Assembly: GCF_001517425.1 (NCBI RefSeq)
Contig: NZ_FBWL01000163.1
Coordinates: 1 to 64,000 of the forward strand
DNA length: 64,000 bases
Reading direction: 5' to 3'
DNA from: Clostridium sp. C105KSO13
Lineage (GTDB): Bacteria > Bacillota > Clostridia > Lachnospirales > Lachnospiraceae
The notes under the pieces are model-generated. The model was not told where the DNA came from, ran no database searches, and saw nothing but the letters and a program-made list of their open reading frames with translations. Positions 42,090 to 51,102 of the stretch are shown piece after piece; the first letter of the stretch is position 1; each line of letters starts with the position of its first letter. A program made the translations under genes and the position numbers.

Positions 42090-42875
42090 ATGAGATATAA
42101 ACGCATAGTATCCTCTCTCTTAGCAGCAGGCTTGCTTGCTGCCGTTACGCTGACAGGGTGCGGAGCACCGGATGAAGAAACTGTACTTAACAAGGACGTG
42201 GTGAAAGTCGGCTGCAAGAATGATGTTCCGAATTTCGGGCTGATGAATGTCGACACACGGGAATTTGAAGGTTTTGAAATCGATGTCGCGAGAGAGGTTT
42301 GTAAAAGAATTTATGGAGATAATGTAAAGATAGAATTTGAGGCGGTGACTGCGAAGACCAGAGGTCCTCTGCTGGAGACTGGAGAGCTGGATATGGTAGC
42401 CGCTACCTTTACCATTACAGACGAGAGAAAAGAAACTTATAACTTTACACAGCCATATTATACAGACCATGTAAAGCTGATGGTTAAAAAATCAGCTGGT
42501 TTTACTGATTTCAAGAGTATGGACGGGAAGACAATAGGTGTGTCTCAATCTGCAACGACAGAGCAGTCTTTGCAGGAAGCTGCAGATGAGGCCGGTATTT
42601 CACTGAAATTCAGCGAATATTCCAGCTATCCGGAGATTAAGGCGGCTCTGGATTCGGGGCGTGTGGATTGTTTCTCAGTGGATGGTTCCATACTGAGCGG
42701 GTACTTAAATAATTCGATGATGCTGCTGCCGGATGAGTTCGCACCGCAGGAATATGGCATTACAATTGCAAAGAGAAATACAAAACTGGCTGCAAAGGCC
42801 GATGAAGCTATATCTGAGATGAAGAAAGACGGAGAGCTTGAGAAAATAATGGAGAGGTGGGGATTGACTCAATGA
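42090..42875 (+). CDS. Amino-acid ABC transporter substrate-binding lipoprotein
   Basis: A family 3 solute-binding protein anchored to the outer membrane face by a lipid. The signal peptide ends in the lipobox LTGC with Cys24. The mature part shows VKVGCKNDVPNFG, FEGFEIDVAREV, ETGELDMVAATFTIT with ERKETYNFTQPYY, and ISVSQSATTEQS-like domain-two motifs. ATG 42090 is preferred to the in-frame ATG at 42066, as it has AGGAGGAG upstream and gives a normal signal peptide. The specificity is likely glutamine, glutamate or cystine-like, but is unresolved. Confidence 0.9.
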   Translation: MRYKRIVSSLLAAGLLAAVTLTGCGAPDEETVLNKDVVKVGCKNDVPNFGLMNVDTREFEGFEIDVAREVCKRIYGDNVKIEFEAVTAKTRGPLLETGELDMVAATFTITDERKETYNFTQPYYTDHVKLMVKKSAGFTDFKSMDGKTIGVSQSATTEQSLQEAADEAGISLKFSEYSSYPEIKAALDSGRVDCFSVDGSILSGYLNNSMMLLPDEFAPQEYGITIAKRNTKLAAKADEAISEMKKDGELEKIMERWGLTQ

Positions 42876-43600
42876 GCGCATTTTCAGCACAAAAATGGGA
42901 AAAGTTATTTCGAAATATAGATCTCTTCATTCAGGGATTTGGGACAACCTTATATATCGTTCTGCTTGGACTTCTGCTGTCTTTAGTATTGGGAGCAATC
43001 TTCGGAGTAATATCCACCAGCCATAGAAAGGTATTGAGAGGAATTGCAAGAGTCTATGTGGAGTTCTTTCAGAATACACCGCTGCTGGTACAGGTTTTCT
43101 TCCTTTATAATGCGCTTCCCTATGTAGGTGTTTTTATTCCGGTAAAAACCATTGGTATCATAGGAGTGGGCATTTACCACGGAGCGTATATGGCTGAGGT
43201 CGTGAGAACAGGCATCGAGGCAACACCTAAAGGGCAGCGTGACGCGGCCGACTCCCAGGGGTTTAGCTATGTTCAGACTATGTTGTATATTATATTGCCC
43301 CAGGCATTAAAAGTGATGCTTCCGCCGCTCACGAATGTGGCTGCAAACCTGATTAAAAACACATCTATTTTGGCAATCATTGCGGGAGGCGATCTTATGT
43401 ATCAGGCGGATTCATTTGCATCAAGCACATTGGCTTACGGACCGGCTTACGTGGTAGTTGGTATCTTATACTTTATCATCTGCTTTCCACTTTCCAGGTT
43501 ATCAGGTTATCTGGAGCAGAAGTTTGGAGCGACACCGAAACCTAAAGACTACACGGCCTTGCTTTCGGCCTACGGTATAGGAAAGGGGGCAGCTAAATGA
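42872..43600 (+). CDS. Amino-acid ABC transporter permease 1
   Basis: A HisM/GlnP-type permease with five hydrophobic helices and the cytoplasmic EAA loop (EATPKGQRDAADSQGFSYVQT). ATG 42872 overlaps the stop of the binding-protein gene by 4 bp (ATGA), which argues for this start over the upstream GTG at 42857. It probably forms a heterodimer with the permease encoded next. Confidence 0.9.
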   Translation: MSAFSAQKWEKLFRNIDLFIQGFGTTLYIVLLGLLLSLVLGAIFGVISTSHRKVLRGIARVYVEFFQNTPLLVQVFFLYNALPYVGVFIPVKTIGIIGVGIYHGAYMAEVVRTGIEATPKGQRDAADSQGFSYVQTMLYIILPQALKVMLPPLTNVAANLIKNTSILAIIAGGDLMYQADSFASSTLAYGPAYVVVGILYFIICFPLSRLSGYLEQKFGATPKPKDYTALLSAYGIGKGAAK

Positions 43601-44286
43601 ATGAATTCATGAACGCGTTTGAGTCTGTATTTACCCGAAGCAATATATTCTATATGTTCCGGGGGCTTGGAGTGACACTTTATGTAGCTTTGATTTCCGT
43701 CATACTGAGCATCATTTTTGGTACAATTCTTGCACTGTTCCGCACATACGGGAACAGGTTTCTCAAAGGGTTCAGCGTGGTATATATAGAGATTTTCCGG
43801 AACACACCAAACCTTCTCTGGGTATTGGCAATCCGTTTTATGGTAAGAATGCCGGAGCCTTTTGATGCGCCGATGTATTCCGGAATCCTGGCATTTACGC
43901 TGTTCACCAGTGCGGTGATGGCAGAGATTGTCCGAGGCGGTTTAAACTCTGTTCACGCAGGACAGTTTGAGGCTGCATATTCCCAGGGGTTTAATTTCTT
44001 CCAGACCATGGTGTTTATCATACTGCCGCAGTGCTATAAGGCAATTGTGCCGGCCATGCTGTCGCAGGTCATCACCGTAATCAAAGATACCTCATTTTTG
44101 GCCCAGGTAGCAATCGAAGAATTCTTCAACAACAGCAAATGGATTATGTCTGCACAGATAGACAGCACAGTCAATCAGTCCATGCGTGTTTTCATCATCT
44201 TCGGATTTGTCGCACTAGTATACTTCATCATAAACTTCGTGCTCTCCTGCATCGTGCGAAACAGCAGAAAAAAGCAGGAAGCGTAA
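43597..44286 (+). CDS. Amino-acid ABC transporter permease 2
   Basis: A second HisM/GlnP-type permease of 229 residues with five helices and the EAA-type loop (HAGQFEAAYSQGFNFFQT). It overlaps the first permease by 4 bp (ATGA). It is the last recognisable gene of the transporter operon; two tiny linked frames follow it. Confidence 0.9.
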   Translation: MNEFMNAFESVFTRSNIFYMFRGLGVTLYVALISVILSIIFGTILALFRTYGNRFLKGFSVVYIEIFRNTPNLLWVLAIRFMVRMPEPFDAPMYSGILAFTLFTSAVMAEIVRGGLNSVHAGQFEAAYSQGFNFFQTMVFIILPQCYKAIVPAMLSQVITVIKDTSFLAQVAIEEFFNNSKWIMSAQIDSTVNQSMRVFIIFGFVALVYFIINFVLSCIVRNSRKKQEA

Positions 44287-44288
44287 AA

Positions 44289-44413
44289 ATGGAAAAAATG
44301 CCCGGATTATCGGTGATATCGCGGAAGGGAACGGAGTTTATATGACAACGGCACTGCATGGCAGGAGGATTATAGATATCCTGTATGGGGGAGGATTGCC
44401 ACGCATTTATTAA
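44289..44413 (+). other. Two tiny overlapping open frames after the permease gene
   Basis: ATG 44289 (AGGAAG seven bases upstream) encodes 18 codons ending TGA at 44343-44345. ATG 44342 overlaps that stop in an ATGA arrangement and encodes 23 codons (ending GGGLPRIY), with a GGAACGGAG-like site. The spacing mimics real operon junctions, but neither peptide is recognised. They could be the remains of a larger gene. Confidence 0.3.
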
Positions 44414-44422
44414 AAGTAAATC

Positions 44423-44451
44423 TTGTCTTTATATATGAAAAAAGATATAAT
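44423..44451 (+). promoter_or_regulatory. SigA-type promoter of asnB
   Basis: TTGTCT (44423-44428), 17-bp spacer, TATAAT (44446-44451), 44 bp before the asnB ATG. Confidence 0.7.
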
Positions 44452-44495
44452 AGGGAACAAGTTTAGTATGCATGATTTAAAGGAGAAGACATTTT

Positions 44496-46376
44496 ATGTG
44501 TGGATTTGCAGGTTTTGTGGGAGATGTTGAAGATAGAGAGCAGGTATTGACGGATATGATGAATACCATTATACACCGTGGACCTGACAGTGAAGGCAGA
44601 TTCGTGGATGAGGACGCAGCTTTAGGGTTCAGGCGTCTGAGCATTATTGATCTTTCGGAAGAAGGAGATCAGCCTCTTTATAATGAGGATCGAAGTAAGG
44701 TTCTTGTTTTTAATGGTGAGATTTACAATTATCAGGAACTGAGGGAAGAACTGGTGGAAGCAGGCCATATATTTACATCAAACACGGATTCCGAGACGCT
44801 TCTCCACGGCTATGAAGAGTGGGGCGAGACACTTGTGGACAGGCTGCGGGGTATGTATGCTTTTGTAATCTGGGATCGTGAGGAAAAGAGGCTTTTTGGT
44901 GCAAGAGACATTTTTGGAATAAAGCCTTTTTACTATGCGCAAATGAACGGCACTTTAATGTTTGGCTCGGAGATTAAGTCTTTTATGGAGCACCCTAAGT
45001 TTGATAAGGTTTTCAATGAATCTGCTCTTGGAAACTACCTTTCCTTTCAATTTGTCCCTACAAATGAGACGTTTTTTAAAGGAGTATTCTGCCTGCAGCC
45101 GGGACATTTCTTTGTCTATGAAAATGAAGAAATGAAAATAACCCGTTATTTTGAGCCAAATTTTACCGGGGACAGCGAGAAATCTTTTGAAGAAATTGTA
45201 GAAGATGTGCAAAAAACTATGGAGGAATCTGTAGAAAAACATAAAATCAGTGATGTGGAAGTTGCATCTTATCTGTCAAGCGGCGTGGATTCCAGTTATC
45301 TGACTTACTTAGGTCAGGTGGACAGAACTTTCACGGTTGGATTTGACGAAGGAAAATACAGTGAGATTCAGGATGCAAAAGAATTTGCCGCCAGCATCAA
45401 CATGCAGAATGATGCGAAGGTTATTACCCCTGAGGAGTACTGGGATAAGTTATCCGACATTCAGTATTATATGGACGAGCCTGTTGCCGACCCGGCAGCT
45501 ATCGCTCTTTACTTTTTGAGCAAGGAGGCCTCTAAAAAGGTGAAAGTCGTTCTCTCGGGAGAGGGATCGGATGAACTGTTTGGTGGTTACAATATTTATT
45601 GCGAGCCTTTGGAGCATACCGGCTTTAATAAACTGCCAATGTTTTTTAGGCGGTTTTTGGGAAAGTTTGCAGAATACTGTCTTCCCCGTGGGATGAAGGG
45701 AAGAGGCTTCCTTATGCGTCACGGGAAGACATTGGAGCAGCGATATTTTGCCAATGCAACGAATATTTTCACAGAGCGAGAAGCAAACAAACTATTGAAA
45801 AAGGGTTCTGAACCGGGAATTCAGAAAGTGACCCGTCCGCTCTATGACAGGGTAAAAGGCAAGGACCCGGTCACAAAGATGCAGTATGTGGATTTACATC
45901 TCTGGCTTGTCCATGATATCCTGATGAAAGGGGACAAGATGGGGATGGCAAATTCACTGGAGGTCAGAGTACCTTTCCTGGATAAGAAGGTACTGGAGCT
46001 GGCCCAGACGCTTCCCCTGGATTATAAAGTCCGCGCACCGAAGACAAAGGTGGCACTTCGCGGCGCTGCGGAGAAGGTTATCCAAAGTAAGACGGCTGAG
46101 AAGAAGAAGCTGGGGTTTCCGATACCGACTCGGGTATGGTTAAAGGAAGACAAGTATTACAATATCGTTAAAGAAATGTTTACCTCCGAAGCGGCGAGAA
46201 AGTTCTTCAACACAGATCTGCTTGTCAAAATGCTGGATGACCATAAAAAGGGTAAAAATACCAACGAAAAGACGGATAACAGCCGTAAAATCTGGACGGT
46301 GTATATTTTCCTTGTATGGTACGACCGTTTTTTTGAACATGGAAAGCCGATACATCCGACAATGAATGAAAGATAG
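44496..46376 (+). CDS. asnB: Asparagine synthase (glutamine-hydrolyzing)
   Basis: Makes asparagine from aspartate, ATP and glutamine. The N-terminal class II amidotransferase domain begins with Cys2 (MCGFAGFVG) and has NTIIHRGPDSEG and LVFNGEIYNY. The C-terminal synthetase domain carries the ATP-binding SSGVDSSYL (near residue 258) and LSGEGSDELFGGY. The length of 626 residues is within the clostridial range. The gene has its own promoter. Its 3' end lies just before the FtsW-like gene. In cell-wall contexts the family can also amidate other carboxylates, but the domain order here is that of AsnB. Confidence 0.9.
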   Translation: MCGFAGFVGDVEDREQVLTDMMNTIIHRGPDSEGRFVDEDAALGFRRLSIIDLSEEGDQPLYNEDRSKVLVFNGEIYNYQELREELVEAGHIFTSNTDSETLLHGYEEWGETLVDRLRGMYAFVIWDREEKRLFGARDIFGIKPFYYAQMNGTLMFGSEIKSFMEHPKFDKVFNESALGNYLSFQFVPTNETFFKGVFCLQPGHFFVYENEEMKITRYFEPNFTGDSEKSFEEIVEDVQKTMEESVEKHKISDVEVASYLSSGVDSSYLTYLGQVDRTFTVGFDEGKYSEIQDAKEFAASINMQNDAKVITPEEYWDKLSDIQYYMDEPVADPAAIALYFLSKEASKKVKVVLSGEGSDELFGGYNIYCEPLEHTGFNKLPMFFRRFLGKFAEYCLPRGMKGRGFLMRHGKTLEQRYFANATNIFTEREANKLLKKGSEPGIQKVTRPLYDRVKGKDPVTKMQYVDLHLWLVHDILMKGDKMGMANSLEVRVPFLDKKVLELAQTLPLDYKVRAPKTKVALRGAAEKVIQSKTAEKKKLGFPIPTRVWLKEDKYYNIVKEMFTSEAARKFFNTDLLVKMLDDHKKGKNTNEKTDNSRKIWTVYIFLVWYDRFFEHGKPIHPTMNER

Positions 46377-46407
46377 TTACGATAATTTCAAGAAAAGGGG
46401 AGAGGGT

Positions 46408-47601
46408 ATGGGAGGCAGTAAGTCGAGGTCTTCTGTTGGAACAAAAAGAAAAAACCGGCAGCAGTGGTCGGAAAAAACTAAATATTTCGATTACGATCTG
46501 CTGCTGGTTATTATCTTTTTGATGTGCTTTGGACTCGTTATTTTGTACAGCACAAGTGCATATAGTGCCCAAATAGATTTCGACGGAGATGACATGCATT
46601 ATTTTTCCCGACAGGCGATTTTCAGTATTGCAAGTTTTGGGTTCATGCTTATTGTGTCGAAAATTGATTATCATATTCTTGGAGCGTTTTCATTTGAATT
46701 TTACATATTTTCCATGATTATGATGGCCCTTGTGCAGACGCCCCTTGGAACGGAGATAAACGGTGCGAGAAGATGGATACAGCTCCCAGGGAATATGACA
46801 CTACAGCCTTCAGAGATTACAAAAATAGCCGTTATCCTGTTTATTTCGTATGAACTGTGCAGGCTTGGAAAGAAGATTCATACACGGGACAGCCTCATCA
46901 GAGTTCTGGTGTTCGGTGCGGCGGCTGCTGCAGGAGTCCTTTTCCTGACCGATAATCTAAGTACGGCTATTATTGTTATGGCAATCACCTGTGTGCTGTT
47001 ATTTATCGTCCATCCGAAAACCAAACCTTTTATTGCTATTCTGGTGGGGGGAACGGCAGTGGTGGTGGTTGGTGTTTCTTTGTTTGCTTCTACCATTACA
47101 ACAAGTGATAACTTTCGCCTTCGCCGGGTGATTACCTGGCTCGACCCGGAAAATCATGCGGACGCCGGCGGGTTCCAGGTGATGCAGGGACTATATGCCA
47201 TAGGCTCCGGCGGCTTTTTCGGAAAAGGGCTGGGCAACAGTACACAGAAGCTGGGTGTAATTCCGGAAGTGCAAAATGACATGATTCTTTCTATTGTCTG
47301 TGAGGAACTTGGTGTGTTTGGTGCAATTATGATTCTGGTGCTGTTTGGACTACTTCTATATCGTCTGATGTTTATTGCCAGGAATGCACCGGATATGTTC
47401 GGCTCCCTTGTAGCCTCCGGCATATTTGCACATATTGCGCTTCAGGTAATTTTGAACATAGCAGTTGTGACAAACCTGATTCCCACAACAGGAGTTACGC
47501 TTCCTTTTATCAGTTACGGAGGGACATCTATCTTGTTTCTTATGACAGAAATGGGAATTGCTCTGGGGATATCGCGAAAAATCCAGCTGGATGATCATTA
47601 A
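46408..47601 (+). CDS. SEDS-family glycan polymerase (FtsW/RodA)
   Basis: An integral membrane peptidoglycan polymerase with about ten helices. It shows ILYSTSAYSAQ in the first external loop, GARRWIQL, LQPSEITKIAVIL, TDNLSTAIIV, GLYAIGSGGFFGKGLGNS, EVQNDMILSIVCEELG with the catalytic Asp, and FISYGGTS near the end. ATG 46408, preceded by GGGGAGAGG, is preferred over the longer frame, which overlaps asnB. A second SEDS gene is in the dcw cluster at 57468. This copy lies outside it and could be the elongation (RodA) or a second division enzyme. Confidence 0.88.
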   Translation: MGGSKSRSSVGTKRKNRQQWSEKTKYFDYDLLLVIIFLMCFGLVILYSTSAYSAQIDFDGDDMHYFSRQAIFSIASFGFMLIVSKIDYHILGAFSFEFYIFSMIMMALVQTPLGTEINGARRWIQLPGNMTLQPSEITKIAVILFISYELCRLGKKIHTRDSLIRVLVFGAAAAAGVLFLTDNLSTAIIVMAITCVLLFIVHPKTKPFIAILVGGTAVVVVGVSLFASTITTSDNFRLRRVITWLDPENHADAGGFQVMQGLYAIGSGGFFGKGLGNSTQKLGVIPEVQNDMILSIVCEELGVFGAIMILVLFGLLLYRLMFIARNAPDMFGSLVASGIFAHIALQVILNIAVVTNLIPTTGVTLPFISYGGTSILFLMTEMGIALGISRKIQLDDH

Positions 47602-47614
47602 GTGAAAAAACATC

Positions 47615-47643
47615 TTTTCATACAATATAAAGTGTGCTATATT
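47615..47643 (+). promoter_or_regulatory. Possible promoter of the DegV-family gene
   Basis: TTTTCA (47615-47620), 17-bp spacer, TATATT (47638-47643), 69 bp before the start codon. Both boxes are only moderate matches. Confidence 0.4.
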
Positions 47644-47711
47644 ATATGTAGTATTCGAAACTATGTATTATAGGAGCGAAATGCATGATGTATGGTGCGG
47701 GAGGATATAAC

Positions 47712-48551
47712 ATGAGTTATAAAGTAATTGTTGACAGCTGCGGTGAATTAACTGATGAGATGAAGGAGAGCAATATATTTGAAACAGCGCCCCTGACGAT
47801 GGAGATAGATGGTGTCCGGATTGTGGATGATATGTCATTTGATCAGGCTGACTTTTTGAAACGTGTGGCGGCAAGCCAGACGAGCCCTAAGTCCTCATGT
47901 CCGTCACCCCAGGAATATATGGAAAGATACCACTGCGAAGCAGAACGGGTTTATGCAGTTACATTATCTTCCGAGTTAAGTGGTTCATATAACAGTGCCG
48001 AACTGGGAAAGAAGCTGTATGAAGAAGAATATGGAGAAAAGGATATTTATGTATTCAATTCACGTTCTGCATCTGTTGGAGAGACAGTGATTGCATTAAA
48101 GATTCAAGAATGCGAAGAGGCAGGTATGACCTTCGCGGAGATTATTGCGGCAGTGGAAGAATATATAGAGGTCCAGAACACTTACTTTGTACTGGAGACA
48201 TTGGATACGCTTCGTAAGAACGGAAGACTCACCGGGATTAAAGCAATTGTGGCCAGTGCCCTGAACATTAAGCCCGTGATGGGAGCGAAGCCGGAAGGCG
48301 TTATCTGCCAGCTGGGTCAGGCAAGAGGCATGAAGAAAGCACTGGTGAAGATGACAGGACAAATTCTGGATGATCTGAAAAATCCAGAGGATAAAATACT
48401 GGCAATCGCACACTGCAATTGCAAAGAGAGGGCACTGGCAGTGCAGGAGTCAATTGTTCGGAAAGTAAAAGTAAAATCCAGTTTCATTGTGGATACAGCG
48501 GGCATCAGTTCCATGTATGCAAATGACGGTGGAATCATAGTTGTGATATAG
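47712..48551 (+). CDS. DegV-family fatty-acid-binding protein
   Basis: DegV proteins bind a fatty acid and serve fatty-acid kinase systems (FakB type). The protein begins with YKVIVDSCGELTDE, then the TSPKSSCPSPQEYMERY segment, TLSSELSGSYNSAELG, FNSRSASVGE, and LDTLRKNGRLTG with the conserved basic patch. ATG 47712 is chosen because GGAGGATATAAC precedes it; the upstream ATGs at 47685 and 47688 lack a site. At 279 residues it is a normal length. No fatty-acid kinase gene is nearby. The ligand is unknown. Confidence 0.9.
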   Translation: MSYKVIVDSCGELTDEMKESNIFETAPLTMEIDGVRIVDDMSFDQADFLKRVAASQTSPKSSCPSPQEYMERYHCEAERVYAVTLSSELSGSYNSAELGKKLYEEEYGEKDIYVFNSRSASVGETVIALKIQECEEAGMTFAEIIAAVEEYIEVQNTYFVLETLDTLRKNGRLTGIKAIVASALNIKPVMGAKPEGVICQLGQARGMKKALVKMTGQILDDLKNPEDKILAIAHCNCKERALAVQESIVRKVKVKSSFIVDTAGISSMYANDGGIIVVI

Positions 48552-48602
48552 AACGATGTGTGTTACCATTAGGTATAGTTTGACACAAAGGGAGAGCAGA
48601 GT

Positions 48603-48842
48603 ATGAGTCAGGAAAAAGTAGACCGTTATAAAAAAGAAAAAGCCAATCGGAAGAAAATTATGAAAAAACAGCGGATTAAGAATGCTCTGGAAAGGGCCGC
48701 CCTGGTACTGGCAGCATTTGCAGTGGTGGGATGGCTTGGCTTTTCTGCACATCAGAAGCAGGAAGCAAAGGAGGACCGGCCGGTTGCAGAAGTCAACTAC
48801 GATGCAGTGAATGATTATATGAGTCAGCTGAGTAAAGGATAG
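48603..48842 (+). CDS. Small single-pass membrane protein of unknown function
   Basis: A 79-residue protein with a very basic cytoplasmic N terminus (KVDRYKKEKANRKKIMKKQR), one helix (about 30-48) and an acidic external tail. A GGGAGAGCAG site precedes the ATG, and a strong terminator follows 22 bp after the stop. Basic start, single helix and a position just before the dcw cluster fit a small envelope accessory protein. I do not recognise a family. Confidence 0.65.
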   Translation: MSQEKVDRYKKEKANRKKIMKKQRIKNALERAALVLAAFAVVGWLGFSAHQKQEAKEDRPVAEVNYDAVNDYMSQLSKG

Positions 48843-48864
48843 AATAGATAAAAGGGTAAGAACT

Positions 48865-48895
48865 GTGTAGTCTTTTCAAGACTGCACTATTTTTT
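48865..48895 (+). terminator. Rho-independent terminator before the dcw cluster
   Basis: Ten-base arms gtgtagtctt and aagactgcac (48865-48874 and 48878-48887, one G-U) are followed by TATTTTTTTT. It insulates the mraZ promoter from upstream transcription. Confidence 0.85.
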
Positions 48896-48951
48896 TTGCG
48901 TAAATACCAGTAAAGCGAATGCCCTTTTGTGGTAAAAATTAAAAAAAACAC

Positions 48952-48980
48952 TTGAAAATGGGGTGAGTGTGGTTTACAAT
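48952..48980 (+). promoter_or_regulatory. SigA-type promoter of the mraZ (dcw) operon
   Basis: TTGAAA (48952-48957), 17-bp spacer, TACAAT (48975-48980). Transcription would start at about 48987, at the upstream edge of the MraZ repeats. Confidence 0.75.
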
Positions 48981-48988
48981 GGTGTCAA

Positions 48989-49024
48989 GTGGTAGGAAGT
49001 GGTAGCCAGTGGTGTAAAGTGGGA
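48989..49024 (+). promoter_or_regulatory. MraZ operator: four 10-bp-periodic GTGG repeats
   Basis: GTGG occurs at 48989, 48999, 49009 and 49019 in an AGTGG(T/G)(A/G)(G/T) frame with exact 10-bp spacing. MraZ is known to bind direct repeats of this type ahead of its own gene. The repeats overlap the expected start point, consistent with autorepression of the whole cluster. Confidence 0.8.
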
Positions 49025-49060
49025 GCAATGTGGAGGCTCACTTAGAAGAAGGGGTTCCGG

Positions 49061-49498
49061 ATGCTGTTAGGGGAGTTTAATCACACAATTGATGGAAAAG
49101 GCCGATTAATCATTCCAGCCCGGTTGCGAGATGATTTGGGAGAAAGTTTCGTAATCTGTAACGGCTTGGAAGGCTGTCTTTTTGTGTACTCTATGGATGA
49201 ATGGAACAATTTCGTCGCTGAACTGGAAACACTGCCACGGATGAATAAAGATGCCAGAATATTCAAACGTTATTTCTTTGGAAGCGCATCGGAAGGCAGC
49301 TTTGATAAGCAGGGGAGAGTTTTGGTCCCCCCCACACTAAGAAAAGCAGCCGGACTGGAGAAGGATGTTGTTCTTGTAGGAGTACAGGACCGCGTTGAAA
49401 TCTGGGATAAAGCACTTTGGGAAGAAAGAAGTCAGGTCAGCGAAGAGAATCTCGATGCGATTGCCGAACGTATGGAATCAATCGGTATCCGCATCTGA
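49061..49498 (+). CDS. mraZ: Transcriptional regulator MraZ
   Basis: A 145-residue AbrB-like DNA-binding protein with two MraZ repeats: FNHTIDGKGRLIIPARLRDDL near the start (key DxKGR.xxPxxxR) and the second DKQGRVLVPPTLR near residue 85. It forms a ring and represses the division operon it heads. It is the first gene of the cluster, after the operator repeats at 48989-49024. Confidence 0.95.
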   Translation: MLLGEFNHTIDGKGRLIIPARLRDDLGESFVICNGLEGCLFVYSMDEWNNFVAELETLPRMNKDARIFKRYFFGSASEGSFDKQGRVLVPPTLRKAAGLEKDVVLVGVQDRVEIWDKALWEERSQVSEENLDAIAERMESIGIRI

Positions 49499-49532
49499 CC
49501 ATAATGACGACTCATAACACATGGAGGCATTT

Positions 49533-50468
49533 ATGGCATTCAAGCACACATCAGTTTTACTGAATGAGACAGTAGACTTTCTGGCTGTGAAGCCGGATGG
49601 GATTTATGTCGACGCTACACTCGGCGGAGGCGGACATGCCTTTGAGGTGTGCAGGCGTTTAAGCAGCAAGGGGAGTTTTATAGGAATAGACCAGGATGGG
49701 GCAGCTATTGAAGCGGCTGGCGTCCGATTACTCGGCTTTGGGGAGAAAGTTACAATAATCAGGAGCAATTATTGTGATATAAAGCCGAGGCTCCGGGAAT
49801 TAGGCATGGAGAAGGTGGATGGAATTGTACTGGATCTGGGGGTATCTTCGTATCAGCTGGACACAGCAGAGAGAGGCTTTTCCTATCGAACCGATGCTCC
49901 TTTGGACATGAGAATGGATCAAAGACAGCAGATGACGGCGAGAGACATTATAAACGACTACAGCGAATCAGACCTTTATCGCGTGATTCGGGATTATGGG
50001 GAAGACAGATTTGCAAAAAACATTGCCAAATATATCGTAAGGGCACGCGAAAAAAGCCCCATTGAAACAACAGGACAGCTAAATGAAATCATAAGACAGG
50101 CTGTTCCGATGAAGTTTAGGAGAACTTCAGGACACCCGTCCAAGAAGACATACCAGGCGATTCGCATAGAGCTGAATCATGAGCTGGATGTGCTGAGGGA
50201 CACACTGGATGACATGATCGATTTACTGAATCCGGGAGGAAGGATTTGTATCATCACCTTCCATTCACTGGAGGACAGAATTGTAAAAAGTACGTTCAGA
50301 AAAAATGAAGATCCGTGTACCTGCCCGCCGGATTTTCCTGTATGTGTATGCGGGAAAGTATCAAAGGGAAGGGTGATTACAAAGAAACCAATTTTACCTG
50401 GTGAAGAGGAACTGATAGAAAACAGCCGTTCAAAAAGTGCGAAGCTGAGAGTATTTGAACGGGATTAG
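49533..50468 (+). CDS. rsmH: 16S rRNA m4C1402 methyltransferase RsmH (MraW)
   Basis: Methylates N4 of C1402 in 16S rRNA using S-adenosylmethionine. It contains [15 protein letters not shown], the AdoMet loop [11 protein letters not shown], the [15 protein letters not shown] segment, and the [12 protein letters not shown] motif. ATG 49533, with ATGGAGG upstream, gives the normal N terminus MAFKHTS; the frame opens 4 codons earlier. It lies second in the cluster, 34 bp after mraZ. Confidence 0.95.
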   Translation: MAFKHTSVLLNETVDFLAVKPDGIYVDATLGGGGHAFEVCRRLSSKGSFIGIDQDGAAIEAAGVRLLGFGEKVTIIRSNYCDIKPRLRELGMEKVDGIVLDLGVSSYQLDTAERGFSYRTDAPLDMRMDQRQQMTARDIINDYSESDLYRVIRDYGEDRFAKNIAKYIVRAREKSPIETTGQLNEIIRQAVPMKFRRTSGHPSKKTYQAIRIELNHELDVLRDTLDDMIDLLNPGGRICIITFHSLEDRIVKSTFRKNEDPCTCPPDFPVCVCGKVSKGRVITKKPILPGEEELIENSRSKSAKLRVFERD

Positions 50469-50548
50469 GGAAAAAAGGAGTATATCAAATATATCCGGCA
50501 GGAAGGGGAGAGCCTGACGGAACCAGTATTAAGAAAGGGGCAGACAAT

Positions 50549-51091
50549 ATGGCGGCAAGAAGAAGGATGTCAACAACCAGACAAGTGAGAAATACGAATA
50601 GCAGTCAAAGACAGGAATATATTTATGGCAATACAGTACGCCAGCCGGAAGCTGTGCCAGTGGGACGACCGCCGAAACAGCCGAAGCGGCCTGTCAGGAC
50701 AAGCAGTCAGGTCCGCAAGAACCGCAGACGTGCACTGAGCATGAGCCGGGCATATGTGATATTCCAGATGATTGCCGCAGTCTGCGCAGTTATGATATGT
50801 GTGTCATACCTGAAGATACAGTCAGATATGACAGATAGATCTGAAAATGTTTCTGCACTGCAGGAAGAGTTGACGGAATTAACAGAGCAAAATGACACGG
50901 CATATAGTGCTGTGGCAGATTCTGTGAATATGGAGGAAATACGCAGTAAAGCAATGAATGAGCTGGGAATGGTATACGCTGCGCAGGGGATTGTCATAGA
51001 GTATAACAGCCCCACCAGTGATTATGTCAGACAGTACAGCGATATACCTTCTGATGGTGTTCTTGCCAAGTCTCAGAATATAGGAGATTAA
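50549..51091 (+). CDS. ftsL: FtsL-like division protein
   Basis: A 180-residue bitopic protein. A long basic, Arg/Gln/Pro-rich cytoplasmic N terminus (about 65 residues) is followed by one helix (about 67-87) and an external coiled coil (SENVSALQEELTELTEQN). Sequence conservation of FtsL is poor, so the call rests on topology, coiled coil and position between rsmH and the first PBP. It should join FtsQ (DivIB) and DivIC in the divisome. The N terminus is longer than in most FtsL proteins. Confidence 0.72.
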   Translation: MAARRRMSTTRQVRNTNSSQRQEYIYGNTVRQPEAVPVGRPPKQPKRPVRTSSQVRKNRRRALSMSRAYVIFQMIAAVCAVMICVSYLKIQSDMTDRSENVSALQEELTELTEQNDTAYSAVADSVNMEEIRSKAMNELGMVYAAQGIVIEYNSPTSDYVRQYSDIPSDGVLAKSQNIGD

Positions 51092-51102
51092 GGATATAAA
51101 AC

